Shown here: piece after piece, positions 16,980-26,929 of the stretch
How the letters are laid out: every line of letters begins with the position of its first letter
Position numbering within the stretch: the stretch's first letter is position 1
Made by a program: the position numbers and the translations under genes
The notes under the pieces: generated by a model
The model's input: only the letters and a program-made list of their open reading frames with translations
Database searches by the model: none
Told to the model about the DNA's origin: nothing
NCBI RefSeq assembly: GCF_000260795.1
Contig: NZ_AJGU01000004.1
Location: 62,001 to 126,000 of the forward strand
Source: Treponema sp. JC4
Lineage (GTDB): Bacteria; Spirochaetota; Spirochaetia; Treponematales; Treponemataceae
Direction of reading: 5' to 3'
DNA: 64,000 nt

Positions 16980-18167
16980 ATGGCAAAGGAGAAGTTCGAA
17001 AGAACCAAACCTCACATGAACGTTGGTACTATTGGTCACGTAGACCATGGTAAGACAACACTTTCTGCAGCTATCACTACATACTGTGCTAATAAGTATG
17101 GTGATAAGAAACTTAAGTATGATGAAATTGATAACGCTCCAGAGGAAAAAGAGCGTGGTATCACAATCAATACTCGTCACCTTGAGTATCAGTCAGACAA
17201 ACGTCACTACGCACACATCGACTGTCCGGGACATGCTGACTACATTAAAAACATGATTACTGGTGCTGCTCAGATGGATGGTTCTATCCTCGTAGTATCT
17301 GCTCCAGACTCAGTTATGCCTCAGACAAAAGAGCACTTGTTGCTTGCTCGTCAGGTAGGTGTACCAAAGATTATCGTATTCTTGAACAAAGTTGACTTGG
17401 TTGACGATCCTGATCTTCTTGAATTGGTTGTTGAAGAAGTAAAAGACACTCTTCAGTCTTATGGCTTCTCTGCTGACACACCAATCATTAAGGGTTCAGC
17501 TTTCAAAGCTCTCCAGGAAGGCGCTACAGCTGAAGATACAGCTTGTATCGAAGAACTTCTTCAGGCTATGGATACATGGTTCGATGATCCAGTTCGTGAT
17601 TCTGATAAACCATTCTTGATGCCAATCGAAGACATCTTCACAATTTCTGGTCGTGGTACTGTAGTAACAGGTAAGATCGAACGTGGTGTTGTAAACATGA
17701 ACGACCCAGTACAGATCGTAGGTATCCGCCCAACAGCTGATACAACTGTAACAGGTATCGAAATGTTCCAGAAGACTCTTGATCAGGGTATGGCTGGTGA
17801 TAACGTTGGTATCCTTCTCCGTGGTGTTGAGAAGAAAGACGTTGTTCGTGGACAGGTTTTGGCAAAGCCAAACAGCATCACTCCACACACAAAGTTCGAA
17901 GCTCAGCTTTACGTTCTTTCAAAGGAAGAAGGTGGACGTCACTCTCCATTCTTCTCTGGATATCGCCCACAGTTCTACTTCCGTACAACAGATATCACTG
18001 GTACTGTAGAACTCGAAGCTGGTACAGATATGGTTAAACCAGGTGACAACGTAAAAGTTATCGGTAACCTTATCCACCCAATCGCTATGGACGAAGGTCT
18101 TAAACTTGCTATCCGTGAAGGCGGTCACACAATCGCTTCTGGACAGGTTGTAAAAATTATTGAATAG
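16980..18167 (+). CDS. tuf: Elongation factor Tu
   Basis: The 395-aa GTPase delivers aminoacyl-tRNA to the ribosome. Motifs: GHVDHGKTT (P-loop), [15 protein letters not shown] and GSAFKAL; beta-barrel domains 2 and 3 follow ([34 protein letters not shown]). The frame is open upstream to 16926, but GGAG before the ATG at 16980 and the family start [10 protein letters not shown] fix the start. It heads the S10 operon. The segment [13 protein letters not shown] differs from the common SAADGPMPQT, in the manner seen in treponemes. Confidence 0.99.
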   Translation: MAKEKFERTKPHMNVGTIGHVDHGKTTLSAAITTYCANKYGDKKLKYDEIDNAPEEKERGITINTRHLEYQSDKRHYAHIDCPGHADYIKNMITGAAQMDGSILVVSAPDSVMPQTKEHLLLARQVGVPKIIVFLNKVDLVDDPDLLELVVEEVKDTLQSYGFSADTPIIKGSAFKALQEGATAEDTACIEELLQAMDTWFDDPVRDSDKPFLMPIEDIFTISGRGTVVTGKIERGVVNMNDPVQIVGIRPTADTTVTGIEMFQKTLDQGMAGDNVGILLRGVEKKDVVRGQVLAKPNSITPHTKFEAQLYVLSKEEGGRHSPFFSGYRPQFYFRTTDITGTVELEAGTDMVKPGDNVKVIGNLIHPIAMDEGLKLAIREGGHTIASGQVVKIIE

Positions 18168-18234
18168 TTTTTAATTTTTTCAAACAAAGGGGCTGGTTCT
18201 CCGGTTCCTTTGTTGTGAAAAGGAGTATTTGAAA

Positions 18235-18543
18235 ATGGCTAATGGAAAGATTCGAGTTAGACTTCGCGCATTTGACGTAGAGTTAATCGATCAGAGTGCT
18301 AAAGCCATCGTGCAGACTGTTCAGAAGGCGGGAGCAAAGGTTTCAGGCCCTATCCCTCTTCCTACACGTATCAATAAGTTTACTGTATTGCGTTCACCTC
18401 ACGTAAACAAAAAGTCTCGTGAGCAGTTCGAAATGCGTACACACAAACGCCTTATTGATATCATGAATCCATCTCAGGACGTTATGGATTCTTTGATGAA
18501 ACTTGAACTTCCTGCCGGTGTTGACGTAGTTATCACACAGTAG
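18235..18543 (+). CDS. rpsJ: 30S ribosomal protein S10
   Basis: The 102-aa head protein of the 30S subunit also serves as the NusE antitermination factor. Conserved segments: [28 protein letters not shown] and [12 protein letters not shown]. An in-frame TTG six bases upstream is only 3 nt from the GGAG, so the ATG at 18235 is the better start. A short stem (AACAAAGG/CCTTTGTT) lies in the tuf-rpsJ gap. Confidence 0.98.
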   Translation: MANGKIRVRLRAFDVELIDQSAKAIVQTVQKAGAKVSGPIPLPTRINKFTVLRSPHVNKKSREQFEMRTHKRLIDIMNPSQDVMDSLMKLELPAGVDVVITQ

Positions 18544-18552
18544 TGAAATTAA

Positions 18553-18597
18553 GTAACCAGTTTAGGTTACACGGTGCGATCCCTTTGGATCAGGGAT
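18553..18597 (+). promoter_or_regulatory. Two mutually exclusive hairpins in the rpsJ-rplC gap
   Basis: GTAACC-AGTTTA-GGTTAC (18553-18570) is followed by GATCC-CTTT-GGATC (18578-18591), which competes with ATCCCT/AGGGAT (18579-18584 with 18592-18597). The 127-bp gap is the largest inside the S10 cluster. A switch controlling rplC and downstream genes is possible; this is inference. Confidence 0.4.
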
Positions 18598-18670
18598 GAC
18601 GGCCGAAATTAAATCAATAGAACAATGGTTTGGTTATCCAGAATCAGTTGTTCTAACAGGAGATATCAGA

Positions 18671-19291
18671 ATGAAAGGTCTGATTGCTAAGAAAATTGGC
18701 ATGACTCAAGTTTTCGACGAAAGCGGAAATCTGACACCAGTAACCGTGATCCAGGTCGAGCCAAATGTTGTCGTTGCCAAGAAAACAAAGGAAAATTGCG
18801 GTTATGATGCAGTTGTTCTTGGTTTGGAAGATGTAAAAGCTTCTAAAGCAAACAAAGCATATGCCGGTCAATTCCCAGAAAACATCAACCCTAAGCGCCA
18901 CTTGAAAGAGTTCCGCAACTTCGAAAAAGAAGTAAATGTTGGTGATGAAATTGGTCTTGAACTTTTTGAAGGAAGTCGCTTCTTAGACGTAACTGCTACT
19001 TCAAAAGGAAAAGGTTTCCAGGGTGTAATGAAGAGATGGGGCTTCCATGGTGGACGTGCAACACACGGTTCTAAATTCCATCGTGAGCCAGGTGGAACTG
19101 GAGAATGTACTACTCCAGGACACAGCTTTAAAAACATCAAACTTCCTGGACATATGGGATTCAAAAAAATTACTGTTCAGAACTTGAAAATTGTTAAAGT
19201 AGATCCTGAACTTAAAGTAATTATGGTTCGCGGAGCTGTTCCGGGAAACAAAGACTGTACTCTCATCGTAAAGTCCGCAGTTAAGAAATAA
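18671..19291 (+). CDS. rplC: 50S ribosomal protein L3
   Basis: The 206-aa early assembly protein reaches the peptidyl-transferase centre. It starts MKGLIAKKIGMTQVF, typical of the family, and contains GVMKRWGFHGGRATHGSKFH and PGHMGFKKITVQNL. A longer frame from 18596 adds 25 residues without similarity; AGGAG before the ATG at 18671 supports the shorter form. It is followed 12 nt later by rplD. Confidence 0.98.
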   Translation: MKGLIAKKIGMTQVFDESGNLTPVTVIQVEPNVVVAKKTKENCGYDAVVLGLEDVKASKANKAYAGQFPENINPKRHLKEFRNFEKEVNVGDEIGLELFEGSRFLDVTATSKGKGFQGVMKRWGFHGGRATHGSKFHREPGGTGECTTPGHSFKNIKLPGHMGFKKITVQNLKIVKVDPELKVIMVRGAVPGNKDCTLIVKSAVKK

Positions 19292-19303
19292 GGGGAATAA
19301 GAT

Positions 19304-19942
19304 ATGGAAAAGAAAGTCTATTCAACTTCTGGAAAAGAACTGCGTACAATCACACTTGATGATAAAGTATTCGGTCTTCCAGTAAATGACGACGTAATTT
19401 ATTACGCAATCACAAATGAATTAGCAAATAAACGTGTTGGTACAGCTTGTACTAAAACTCGTGCAGAAGTTCATGGAAGTAACGCAAAGCCTTATAACCA
19501 GAAAGGTACAGGTAATGCTCGTCGTGGTGATAAGAAATCTCCTATCACTGTAGGTGGTGGTACAATTTTTGGACCAAAACCACGCGACTTCAGTTACTCA
19601 ATTCCTAAAAAGGAAAAGAGACTTGCTATGAAGACAATCTTGAGCTCACACGCTCAGGGTGACAGACTTACTATCGTAGAAGACTTTACAGTTGAAAGCG
19701 GTAAAACAAAGGACTTGGTTGCAATCCTTAAGAACTTTGCTAAAGATGAAAGAACAGTTTTGATTCTTAAAGATGACGATGCAAAAGTAAAACAGGCTGC
19801 AAGAAATATTAAAAATCTTACATTCTTGTCTTACAACCGTCTCAACGCTCACGACTTGTTCTACGGAAGAAAGATCATCGCTCTTGAAAGCGCTGTAAAA
19901 AATCTTTCTGACTTCTACGCTGATGATAAGGAGGCTAAATAA
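19304..19942 (+). CDS. rplD: 50S ribosomal protein L4
   Basis: The 212-aa exit-tunnel protein; in E. coli it also represses the S10 operon. The extended loop region reads [19 protein letters not shown] and the globular part has [18 protein letters not shown]. Its last base is the first base of the rplW ATG, so the two are coupled. The loop shows no obvious macrolide-resistance deletion. Confidence 0.98.
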   Translation: MEKKVYSTSGKELRTITLDDKVFGLPVNDDVIYYAITNELANKRVGTACTKTRAEVHGSNAKPYNQKGTGNARRGDKKSPITVGGGTIFGPKPRDFSYSIPKKEKRLAMKTILSSHAQGDRLTIVEDFTVESGKTKDLVAILKNFAKDERTVLILKDDDAKVKQAARNIKNLTFLSYNRLNAHDLFYGRKIIALESAVKNLSDFYADDKEAK

Positions 19943-20226
19943 TGACTTATACAGATATCCTTATTAAGCCTGTAGTATCTGAAAAGGCAAGCACTTTACG
20001 TGAACAGAATAAATATGTATTTGTAGTGCACCCAGATGCAACAAAAACACAGATTAAAGCTGCTGTTGCTGACTTGTTCAAAGTAAAGGTAATTGGCTGC
20101 ACAACTATGAATGTGCTTGGAAAAATGAAACGTCTTCGCGGTAAGCCGGGAAGAACAGCATCTTACAAGAAGGCTATTGTTCGTCTTGCAGACGGTGAAA
20201 CAATCAGCGCTTTTGAAGGTGTTTAA
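19942..20226 (+). CDS. rplW: 50S ribosomal protein L23
   Basis: The 94-aa protein at the tunnel exit docks trigger factor and SRP. Signature: DILIKPVVSEKASTLREQNK and KVKVIGCTTMNVLGKMKRLR. It overlaps rplD by one base and is 28 nt before rplB. Standard length with no extension. Confidence 0.98.
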   Translation: MTYTDILIKPVVSEKASTLREQNKYVFVVHPDATKTQIKAAVADLFKVKVIGCTTMNVLGKMKRLRGKPGRTASYKKAIVRLADGETISAFEGV

Positions 20227-20254
20227 TTCCAAGTTGTAACTAAGGGGAACAAAA

Positions 20255-21082
20255 ATGGCTCTTAAAGTATTTAAGCCAATGACACCTGGTACACGTGGAC
20301 GTGTAGACTTGTGTCGTGATGAATTGACATCAGCAAGACCCGAAAAATCATTGGTGTCAAAACGTAAGTCACATGCTGGTCGTGGAGCTGGAGGACGTAT
20401 CTCTGTACGTCACCAGGGTGGCGGTCACAAAAGACTTTATCGTGATATAGATTTTAAGCGTGATAAGCACGGCATCCCAGGAACCGTAAAAGCAATTGAA
20501 TACGATCCAAACAGAAGTGCTAACATCGCTTTGATTTATTATGCTGACGGTGATAAACGTTATATCATCGCTCCAAAAGGATTGCAGGTTGGACAGAAAA
20601 TCATGTCTGGCGAAAATGCAACTCCTACAGTTGGAAATGCTCTTCCTCTGAAAGCAATTCCAGTTGGTTTCACTATTCATAACATCGAGTTGACACTTGG
20701 TGCTGGTGGACAGCTTGTTCGCTCAGCTGGTGCTTCTGCTCAGATTTCTGGTAGTGAAGGTGACTATGTTATCGTTCGTTTGCCTTCTGGTGAAATGAGA
20801 AAAATCAACGGACGCTGCTATGCTACAGTCGGTGTTGTAGGAAACGAAGAACACATGAATGTTAAGCTTGGAAAAGCTGGTCACAGACGTTGGTTGGGTA
20901 TCAGACCTACTGTTCGCGGTATGGCTATGAACCCTCATGATCATCCGCTTGGTGGTGGTGAAGGTGCCGGTAAAGGTCGTAACCCAGTTACTCCTTGGGG
21001 ACAGCCTTGTAAAGGTTACCAGACACGCAACAAACGTAAGACATCTAGCAATTTCATTGTTAGCCGTCGTAAGAAGAAGTAG
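20255..21082 (+). CDS. rplB: 50S ribosomal protein L2
   Basis: The 275-aa protein is needed for subunit joining and peptidyl transfer. Conserved parts: [20 protein letters not shown] and [20 protein letters not shown]. The functionally important first His of the DHP motif is kept, while the second His usual in DHPHGGG is Leu here. GGGGAAC precedes the ATG. It is in the usual order between rplW and rpsS. Confidence 0.98.
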   Translation: MALKVFKPMTPGTRGRVDLCRDELTSARPEKSLVSKRKSHAGRGAGGRISVRHQGGGHKRLYRDIDFKRDKHGIPGTVKAIEYDPNRSANIALIYYADGDKRYIIAPKGLQVGQKIMSGENATPTVGNALPLKAIPVGFTIHNIELTLGAGGQLVRSAGASAQISGSEGDYVIVRLPSGEMRKINGRCYATVGVVGNEEHMNVKLGKAGHRRWLGIRPTVRGMAMNPHDHPLGGGEGAGKGRNPVTPWGQPCKGYQTRNKRKTSSNFIVSRRKKK

Positions 21083-21096
21083 GCGAGGAGATAATC

Positions 21097-21381
21097 GTGT
21101 CAAGATCTGTTAAAAAAGGACCTTTCGTAGAGAAATCACTTTACAAAAAGGTTCAGGCTATGAATAAAGAAGCAGACAGAAAAATGATTAAAACATATTC
21201 TCGCTGCTCAACAATCATCCCAGAAATGGTAGGTAATACTATCTCTGTTTATAATGGTAAATCATGGATTCCTGTATACGTTACAGAAAACCTGGTAGGT
21301 CACAAACTTGGTGAATTTGCACCAACTCGTACTTATCACGGCCATGGTGGTTCAGATAAATCTGCCGGAAAAGGCAAATAA
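21097..21381 (+). CDS. rpsS: 30S ribosomal protein S19
   Basis: The 94-aa head protein, close to the A-site finger of the 50S subunit. [19 protein letters not shown] and [18 protein letters not shown] are the family signature. It uses a GTG start after GAGGAG, 14 nt downstream of rplB. Confidence 0.97.
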   Translation: MSRSVKKGPFVEKSLYKKVQAMNKEADRKMIKTYSRCSTIIPEMVGNTISVYNGKSWIPVYVTENLVGHKLGEFAPTRTYHGHGGSDKSAGKGK

Positions 21382-21393
21382 TAGGTGGATATT

Positions 21394-21750
21394 ATGGCTG
21401 AGAAAAAAGGTTATGTAGCCACTACAAAATTCCTTATTGCATCACCAACAAAGGTTCGCCCAGTTGCTAATGTAATTAAACAGAAGTCCTATTCGGAAGC
21501 TATGGCAATTCTTGCTAATATGCCACAGAAAGGTGCAGCTTTGATCAGCGCTACTTTGAAGTCAGCTGCTTCAAACGCACTTAATTTGAATAGCAAGTTA
21601 GATGAAGATATGCTTTACGTAAAAGAAATCAGAATCGACGAAGGTCCAAGACTTAAGAGAGTTTGGTTCCGTGCTCGTGGACGTGCTGATCAGCTTTTGA
21701 AACGTATGTGCCATATTACCGTTGTCGTTGACGAAAAGGCGGGGGAATAA
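21394..21750 (+). CDS. rplV: 50S ribosomal protein L22
   Basis: The 118-aa protein whose beta-hairpin lines the exit tunnel. Motifs: [20 protein letters not shown] and [24 protein letters not shown] at 21385 is in frame, but GGTGG spaced 5 nt before the ATG at 21394 favours the ATG. The stop is one base before the rpsC GTG. Confidence 0.97.
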   Translation: MAEKKGYVATTKFLIASPTKVRPVANVIKQKSYSEAMAILANMPQKGAALISATLKSAASNALNLNSKLDEDMLYVKEIRIDEGPRLKRVWFRARGRADQLLKRMCHITVVVDEKAGE

Positions 21751-21751
21751 A

Positions 21752-22489
21752 GTGGGACAGAAAGTAAATCCAATTGGTTTGCGCTTGGGCGTAAACAAAA
21801 CATGGCAGTCACGCTGGTATGCAGATCCACGTGAATATGCAGATTTAGTTTTGGAAGATATCAAAATCCGTAAATTGGTTTCAGAACTTCCAGAATGTAA
21901 AAATGCTGATATTGCTGAAATTGAAATTGTACGCCATCCACAGCGCGTTACAATCGTAATTCATACAGCTCGTCCTGGTGTTATTATTGGTGTAAAAGGT
22001 GCTTCAATCGAAAAGATTAGCGCTGACATCCAGAAACAGCTTACAAAGAAAGTTCAGATCAAGATTAAGGAAATTAAACGTGCTGATTTGAACGCATCTT
22101 TGATTGCTCAGAACATCGGTCGCCAGCTTTCTGGCCGTGGTTCATTCCGCAAGGCTATGAAACAGGCTGTAAGTAATGCAATGCGTGCAGGTGCACAGGG
22201 TATTAAAGTTCGTGTAAGTGGTCGTCTTGGCGGTGCTGATATGAGCCGTACAGAAGAACACAAGGAAGGACGTGTACCTCTTCACACACTTCGTGCTGAT
22301 ATCGACTATGGAACATTCGCAGCTCTTACTACATACGGTAAAATCGGTGTAAAAGTATGGGTTTATAACGGAATGAACTATGGTATTGAACGCAACGAAG
22401 ATGCCGGTCAGCTTGTAAAGAAGCCAAGACGCAATCGTCCTGCTGCTGACAAAGCTGAAGGTGCAGAACCTAAAAAGGCAAGGAGTTAG
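21752..22489 (+). CDS. rpsC: 30S ribosomal protein S3
   Basis: The 245-aa protein forms part of the mRNA entry channel. It has the N-terminal [20 protein letters not shown], the KH domain motif [15 protein letters not shown] and the C-terminal domain [20 protein letters not shown]. The start is GTG at 21752 with GGGGG upstream; a frame extension to 21722 overlaps rplV and is not family-like. The C-terminus ends in a short charged tail. Confidence 0.98.
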   Translation: MGQKVNPIGLRLGVNKTWQSRWYADPREYADLVLEDIKIRKLVSELPECKNADIAEIEIVRHPQRVTIVIHTARPGVIIGVKGASIEKISADIQKQLTKKVQIKIKEIKRADLNASLIAQNIGRQLSGRGSFRKAMKQAVSNAMRAGAQGIKVRVSGRLGGADMSRTEEHKEGRVPLHTLRADIDYGTFAALTTYGKIGVKVWVYNGMNYGIERNEDAGQLVKKPRRNRPAADKAEGAEPKKARS

Positions 22490-22491
22490 TT

Positions 22492-22911
22492 ATGCCACTG
22501 AGTCCTAAAAGAGTTATTCACCGTAAGGTACAGCGTGGCCGCGAAAAGGGCAACGCTACACGTGATAATACAATCGACTTCGGCGACATTGCTCTCGTAG
22601 CAATGGAACCAACATGGCTTGATGCTCGTGTAATCGAGGCTGCCCGTGTTGCTATCAACCGTAAGCTTGAACGTAAAGGTAATGTTTGGATTCGTATTTT
22701 CCCAGACAAGCCTATTACAAAGAAGCCTGCTGAAGTTCGTATGGGTAAGGGTAAAGGTGCTCCAGATCATTGGGCAGCTGTTATCAAACCTGGTATGATT
22801 TTGTTTGAAATTGGTGGTGTTGATCTTGAAGTTGCTCACAGAGCTTTGGAACTTGCAAGTGATAAACTTCCAGTTATTACAAAAATCGCTTATAAGCCAA
22901 CAAAAGACTAG
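22492..22911 (+). CDS. rplP: 50S ribosomal protein L16
   Basis: The 139-aa protein near the A site helps place t[23 protein letters not shown] opens it, and [20 protein letters not shown] is the signature. It begins two bases after the rpsC stop, with AAGGAG inside the end of rpsC as its ribosome-binding site. Confidence 0.98.
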   Translation: MPLSPKRVIHRKVQRGREKGNATRDNTIDFGDIALVAMEPTWLDARVIEAARVAINRKLERKGNVWIRIFPDKPITKKPAEVRMGKGKGAPDHWAAVIKPGMILFEIGGVDLEVAHRALELASDKLPVITKIAYKPTKD

Positions 22912-22922
22912 GAGGAAATAAG

Positions 22923-23135
22923 ATGGCTGATTCAAAGAAAAAGAATGACAAAGAACTGTCTTATAAAGAACTAGTTGCTAAACGTGATGAGCTTAAGAGA
23001 GAATACATGGATCTCCGTTTCAAGATGGTAGTATCTCATGTAGATAACCCGTTGCAGAAACGTACAATTCGTCGTGAAATTGCACGTTTGAACACATTTA
23101 TTCGCCAGAAAGAAATTGCTGGCGAGAATAAATAG
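22923..23135 (+). CDS. rpmC: 50S ribosomal protein L29
   Basis: A 70-aa, two-helix protein at the tunnel exit that helps bind SRP and trigger factor. The core is ELSYKELVAKRDELKREYMD and QKRTIRREIARLNTFIRQKE. A short Lys-rich N-terminal extension (MADSKKKNDK) precedes it. AGGAGG lies before the ATG. Confidence 0.97.
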   Translation: MADSKKKNDKELSYKELVAKRDELKREYMDLRFKMVVSHVDNPLQKRTIRREIARLNTFIRQKEIAGENK

Positions 23136-23145
23136 GAGCTGAACC

Positions 23146-23421
23146 GTGGCAGAAAATACTGTTCAGACTGTAAAGGCTGCAAAAAGATCTTTTACTGGGC
23201 TTGTTACAAGTGAAAAAATGGATAAAACCATTGTTGTAACAGTTACAACAAAAAAGATGGATCGTCTTTACAAGAAATATGTTACTAGATCAAAGAAATA
23301 CATGGCTCATGATGAAACAAATGATGCACATGTAGGCGATACTGTTCGTATTGTAGAATGCAGACCGCTCAGCAAAAACAAGTGCTGGCGTCTCGAAGAA
23401 GTTGTTGAAAGAGCAAAATAA
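23146..23421 (+). CDS. rpsQ: 30S ribosomal protein S17
   Basis: The 91-aa OB-fold protein of the 30S body. Signature: GLVTSEKMDKTIVVTVTTKK and GDTVRIVECRPLSKNKCWRL. It starts with GTG after AGGAGCTGAACC, 10 nt after rpmC. Standard length. Confidence 0.97.
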   Translation: MAENTVQTVKAAKRSFTGLVTSEKMDKTIVVTVTTKKMDRLYKKYVTRSKKYMAHDETNDAHVGDTVRIVECRPLSKNKCWRLEEVVERAK

Positions 23422-23440
23422 GCTAAGGAGTTAATGAATT

Positions 23441-23809
23441 ATGATTCAGATGCAATCTTGTATGACAGTTGCTGATAACTCTGGAGCAAAAATTGCTCAG
23501 TGTATCAAAGTTATCGGTGGTTCACACCGCAGATACGCTGGTATCGGCGACATCGTAGTAGTAGCTATTAAAGATGCTATTCCTACATCTACAATCAAAA
23601 AGGGTGCTATTGAAAAGGCTGTAATTGTACGCCAGGCTAAGGAATACCGCCGCCCTGATGGAACTTACATTCGTTTTGATGATAACGCTTGCGTTATCGT
23701 TGACGACAGCAAGAACCCTAAAGGAAAACGTATTTTTGGACCTGTAGCTCGCGAGCTTCGTGATATGGACTTTATGAAGATCATTTCACTCGCTCCAGAG
23801 GTTCTTTAA
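23441..23809 (+). CDS. rplN: 50S ribosomal protein L14
   Basis: The 122-aa interface protein that contacts 16S rRNA in bridge B8 and is the docking site for RsfS. It begins [20 protein letters not shown] and ends [12 protein letters not shown], as in the family. AAGGAG lies before the ATG, 19 nt after rpsQ. Confidence 0.98.
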   Translation: MIQMQSCMTVADNSGAKIAQCIKVIGGSHRRYAGIGDIVVVAIKDAIPTSTIKKGAIEKAVIVRQAKEYRRPDGTYIRFDDNACVIVDDSKNPKGKRIFGPVARELRDMDFMKIISLAPEVL

Positions 23810-23821
23810 GGAGAAAATGAG

Positions 23822-24139
23822 ATGTTAGTTAAATCAAAAATCCGTAAAGGCGATACAGTAGAAGTACTTGCTGGAAAAGATAAGGGAAAACGCGGAGAAG
23901 TTGTTCGCGTAAACCTTAAAAAAGAAGCAGTAATAGTATCTGGTGTAAACATTGTTAAAAAGGCAATGAAAAAGAGAAGTCAGCAGGACCAGGGCGGTAT
24001 CGCTGAGGTTGAGGCTCCTCTTAATATTTCTAACGTTGGAATCGTATGTAAAAAATGCGGTAAACCAGTTAGAATTGGTTACAAAATCGACGGCGACAAG
24101 AAAGTTCGTGTTTGCCGTAAATGTGGAGATATCTTGTAA
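23822..24139 (+). CDS. rplX: 50S ribosomal protein L24
   Basis: A 105-aa assembly initiator with the KOW motif [20 protein letters not shown]. The C-terminus has a zinc-ribbon-like pair, CKKCGKP and CRKCGDIL, found only in some bacterial L24 proteins. Its TAA shares one base with the rplE ATG. Confidence 0.97.
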   Translation: MLVKSKIRKGDTVEVLAGKDKGKRGEVVRVNLKKEAVIVSGVNIVKKAMKKRSQQDQGGIAEVEAPLNISNVGIVCKKCGKPVRIGYKIDGDKKVRVCRKCGDIL

Positions 24140-24690
24140 TGGCAAATTACGTACCTCGGCTTAAGAAAGTCTATAAAGACGAAATCGCACCGGCTCTTGT
24201 AAAAGAGTTCAGCTACACAACTCCGATGCAGATTCCTGCAATCAAAAAAGTTGTTGTAAGTATGGGTGTTGGTGAAGCTCTCACAAATAAGAAACTCCTT
24301 GATGCCGCAGTTACTGACTTGACTGCTATCACTGGTCAGAAAGCTGTAAAAACTAGAGCTAAGAAGAGTATTGCTAACTTTAAACTTCGTGAGGGTAATG
24401 AAGTTGGTGCAATGGTAACATTGCGTGGAAACATCATGTATGAGTTCCTTGACCGCCTTATCAACGTTGCTCTCCCACGTGTAAAAGACTTCCGTGGAAT
24501 TAAAGCTACTGGTTTCGATGGTCATGGAAATTTCTCTCTTGGTATTACAGAGCAGATTATTTTCCCAGAAATTGATTTCGATAAAATCGTAAAAATTGCT
24601 GGTATGAATATTACTGTAGTAACTAGCGCAAAGACAGACGCTGAAGCAAAATCTTTGCTTACCAAGTTCAACATGCCGTTCAGAAAGTAG
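24139..24690 (+). CDS. rplE: 50S ribosomal protein L5
   Basis: The 183-aa protein binds 5S rRNA and bridges to the 30S head. Motifs: [35 protein letters not shown] and [18 protein letters not shown]-like (here [20 protein letters not shown]). The frame is open to 24121, but [16 protein letters not shown] starting at 24139 is the family start and overlaps rplX by one base. Confidence 0.98.
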   Translation: MANYVPRLKKVYKDEIAPALVKEFSYTTPMQIPAIKKVVVSMGVGEALTNKKLLDAAVTDLTAITGQKAVKTRAKKSIANFKLREGNEVGAMVTLRGNIMYEFLDRLINVALPRVKDFRGIKATGFDGHGNFSLGITEQIIFPEIDFDKIVKIAGMNITVVTSAKTDAEAKSLLTKFNMPFRK

Positions 24691-24697
24691 GTGAAGT

Positions 24698-24883
24698 ATG
24701 GCAAAGAAATCAATGATTATTAAAGCAGCCCGCAAACAGAAATATTCTACACGCGAATACAATCGCTGTCAGATTTGCGGTCGTCCACGTGGATATTTGC
24801 GCAAGTTTAAGATGTGTCGTCTTTGCTTCCGTAAATTAGCAAGTGAAGGTCAGCTTCCTGGCGTTACAAAATCTAGTTGGTAG
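24698..24883 (+). CDS. rpsZ: 30S ribosomal protein S14, zinc-binding type Z
   Basis: The 61-aa short form of S14 with CQICGRP and CRLCFRKLA holding one zinc ion. [20 protein letters not shown] opens it. Short zinc S14 is typical of spirochaetes, Firmicutes and others. GTGAAG is before the ATG, 7 nt after rplE. Confidence 0.97.
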   Translation: MAKKSMIIKAARKQKYSTREYNRCQICGRPRGYLRKFKMCRLCFRKLASEGQLPGVTKSSW

Positions 24884-24892
24884 GGGGATAAA

Positions 24893-25291
24893 ATGAGTGC
24901 ATCAGATCCAGTAGCAGACATGCTTACAAAGGTTCGGAATGCGGCTGTTGCCCGCCACGAGAAAGTAGATGTTCCAGCCTCTAAGCTGAAGCTCGAAATC
25001 GTGAAGATTCTGAAAACTGAAGGTTATATTAAAAACTTCAAAAAGGTTCAGGAAGACGGAAAAAATACTCTCCGCATTTTCTTGAAGTATGATGATGAGA
25101 ATAATCCGGTAATCCACGGTGTTAAGAAAATTTCTACACCAGGTCGCCGTGTTTATTCTGGTTATAAAGATTTGCCACGTGTATTCAACGGATATGGTAC
25201 AATCATCGTTTCAACTTCTTCTGGTGTAACAACTGGTAAGAAAGCTGCTGAAAAGATGGTTGGTGGTGAATTAGTTTGCACAATCTGGTAA
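24893..25291 (+). CDS. rpsH: 30S ribosomal protein S8
   Basis: The 132-aa central-domain protein; in E. coli it represses the spc operon. Features: [20 protein letters not shown] and the C-terminal [20 protein letters not shown] leading to CTIW. GGGGG precedes the ATG by few bases. Position between rpsZ and rplF is standard. Confidence 0.98.
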   Translation: MSASDPVADMLTKVRNAAVARHEKVDVPASKLKLEIVKILKTEGYIKNFKKVQEDGKNTLRIFLKYDDENNPVIHGVKKISTPGRRVYSGYKDLPRVFNGYGTIIVSTSSGVTTGKKAAEKMVGGELVCTIW

Positions 25292-25303
25292 TAGGGGGAA
25301 GAG

Positions 25304-25843
25304 ATGTCTAAAGTAGGTAAACTTCCTGTTGCTATTCCAGCAGGTGTAACAGTAACTGTTGCTAACAACGTAATGACTGTAAAAGGTCCTAAAGGTGAAC
25401 TTAAGCAGCCATTCTCAAGCAACATTAAAATTGATGTTCAGTCAAACGAGGCTGTTCTTACAACTTTGAACGATACAAAACAGGCTGGTGCTGATCACGG
25501 TCTTTACAGAAGTCTTCTTAACAACATGGTAAAAGGTGTTTCTGAAGGCTTTACAAAGACACTGGTAATCACTGGTGTAGGTTATCGTGCAGAAGTTAAA
25601 GGTAAAGAACTTGTTATGAACCTTGGATATTCAAGTGACTATATTGTTATCATTCCTAACGGTGTAACAGTTGCTACAACTCCAGATGGAAAAGTAACTA
25701 TTACTGGTATTGATAAACAGTTGGTTGGTGAATTCAGCTCTCAGATTCGTAAGTTGCGCAAACCTGAACCTTACAAAGGAAAAGGTATCCGCTACGACAA
25801 CGAAGTTATCCGCCGCAAGGTTGGTAAGACTGGTGTAAAATAA
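25304..25843 (+). CDS. rplF: 50S ribosomal protein L6
   Basis: The 179-aa protein near the sarcin-ricin loop, made of two similar beta-sheet domains. Motifs: [20 protein letters not shown] and the signature [28 protein letters not shown] before the ATG. Normal length, 12 nt after rpsH. Confidence 0.98.
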   Translation: MSKVGKLPVAIPAGVTVTVANNVMTVKGPKGELKQPFSSNIKIDVQSNEAVLTTLNDTKQAGADHGLYRSLLNNMVKGVSEGFTKTLVITGVGYRAEVKGKELVMNLGYSSDYIVIIPNGVTVATTPDGKVTITGIDKQLVGEFSSQIRKLRKPEPYKGKGIRYDNEVIRRKVGKTGVK

Positions 25844-25854
25844 GGTGAAGCTAT

Positions 25855-26217
25855 ATGTTTAAGAAACTGAACGATAAAGACAGAAAACGCTTGCACAGAA
25901 AGATTCACATCCGCAAGACTCTTCGCGGATCTGCAGACAGACCAAGAATGACTGTTACTCGCAGCAACAAGAATATTTCTGTTCAGGTTATCGACGACGA
26001 TGAAGGTAAAACTTTAGCTTCTATTTCTACTTTGGAAAAAGAATTTGCTGCACTTAAGCCTAACACTGAAGGTGCTGCAAAGCTCGGTGAAGCTATTGGA
26101 GCTCGTCTTAAGGAAAAGAAGATTACTAAGATCGTTTTTGATCGTAACGGATATCTTTACCATGGTGTTGTAAAAGCACTCGCTGATGGCGCTCGTAAAG
26201 CCGGAATTGAATTCTAG
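25855..26217 (+). CDS. rplR: 50S ribosomal protein L18
   Basis: The 120-aa protein binds 5S rRNA along with L5. The basic N-terminus ([20 protein letters not shown]) and [20 protein letters not shown] are conserved. AAGGTGAAG before the ATG. It sits 11 nt after rplF and 9 nt before rpsE. Confidence 0.97.
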   Translation: MFKKLNDKDRKRLHRKIHIRKTLRGSADRPRMTVTRSNKNISVQVIDDDEGKTLASISTLEKEFAALKPNTEGAAKLGEAIGARLKEKKITKIVFDRNGYLYHGVVKALADGARKAGIEF

Positions 26218-26226
26218 GAGTTTGAA

Positions 26227-26745
26227 ATGGAAGAACATCAGAAAAAATTTGATAAAGATCCAAAAGAGAAAGAGTTTGTAGAAAAACTCGTAACTCTCAA
26301 CAGAACTTGTAAGACTGTAAAGGGTGGACGCCGTATGTCTTTCTCTGCTCTTACAATTGTTGGTGATCAGAAAGGTCGTGTAGGATACGGACTTGGTAAA
26401 GCTAATGACGTATCTGAAGCAATCAAGAAGAGTATCGATAAGGCTAAACGTAACCTTGTTGTACTCCCTCTTAAGAATGGTACTTTGCCACACGAAGTTC
26501 TTGGTAAATACAAGAGTTCTTCAGTTTTGTTGAAACCAGCTTGTTCCGGAACTGGACTTATCGCTGGTGGTACTGTTCGTGCAATTATGGATGCTGCAGG
26601 TGCAACTGACTTGATTTCTAAATCACTCGGTTCAAGCTCTGCTGTAAACGTAGTTCGCGCTACTTTTGATGCAATCGTAAACATTATGGATGCAAAGAAA
26701 GTTGCTGCTAACAGAGGTAAAACTCTTGACGAGTTGTGGGGTTAA
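26227..26745 (+). CDS. rpsE: 30S ribosomal protein S5
   Basis: The 172-aa accuracy protein with the N-terminal double-stranded-RNA-binding fold (VTLNRTCKTVKGGRRMSFSA, GDQKGRVGYGLGKANDVSEA) and C-terminal domain (ACSGTGLIAGGTVRAIMDAA). AGGAG precedes the ATG. rpmD starts 3 nt after the stop. Confidence 0.98.
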   Translation: MEEHQKKFDKDPKEKEFVEKLVTLNRTCKTVKGGRRMSFSALTIVGDQKGRVGYGLGKANDVSEAIKKSIDKAKRNLVVLPLKNGTLPHEVLGKYKSSSVLLKPACSGTGLIAGGTVRAIMDAAGATDLISKSLGSSSAVNVVRATFDAIVNIMDAKKVAANRGKTLDELWG

Positions 26746-26748
26746 TGT

Positions 26749-26928
26749 ATGGCACAGATTAAAGTTACATTAATTAAAAGCGTAATTGGTCAGAAACCAG
26801 AGAAAAAAGCAACTGTAAGAAGCCTTGGTCTTAAGAAGATTCATTCTTCTAATACTCTTGAGGCTACAGATGCTGTAAAAGGTATGGTTGCTGCTGTATC
26901 TCATTTAGTTAAAGTTGAGGAGATCTAA
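26749..26928 (+). CDS. rpmD: 50S ribosomal protein L30
   Basis: A 59-aa protein: MAQIKVTLIKSVIGQKPEKK begins the fold and TVRSLGLKKIHSSNTL is the family signature. It starts 3 nt after the rpsE stop and its stop is one base before the rplO ATG. The gene is easy to miss because of its size. Confidence 0.97.
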   Translation: MAQIKVTLIKSVIGQKPEKKATVRSLGLKKIHSSNTLEATDAVKGMVAAVSHLVKVEEI

Positions 26929-26929
26929 A

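Noticed and set aside
18596-18670. 25-residue N-terminal extension of L3
   Set aside because: No family member has it; a strong Shine-Dalgarno precedes the internal ATG at 18671, and the extension overlaps a hairpin region.
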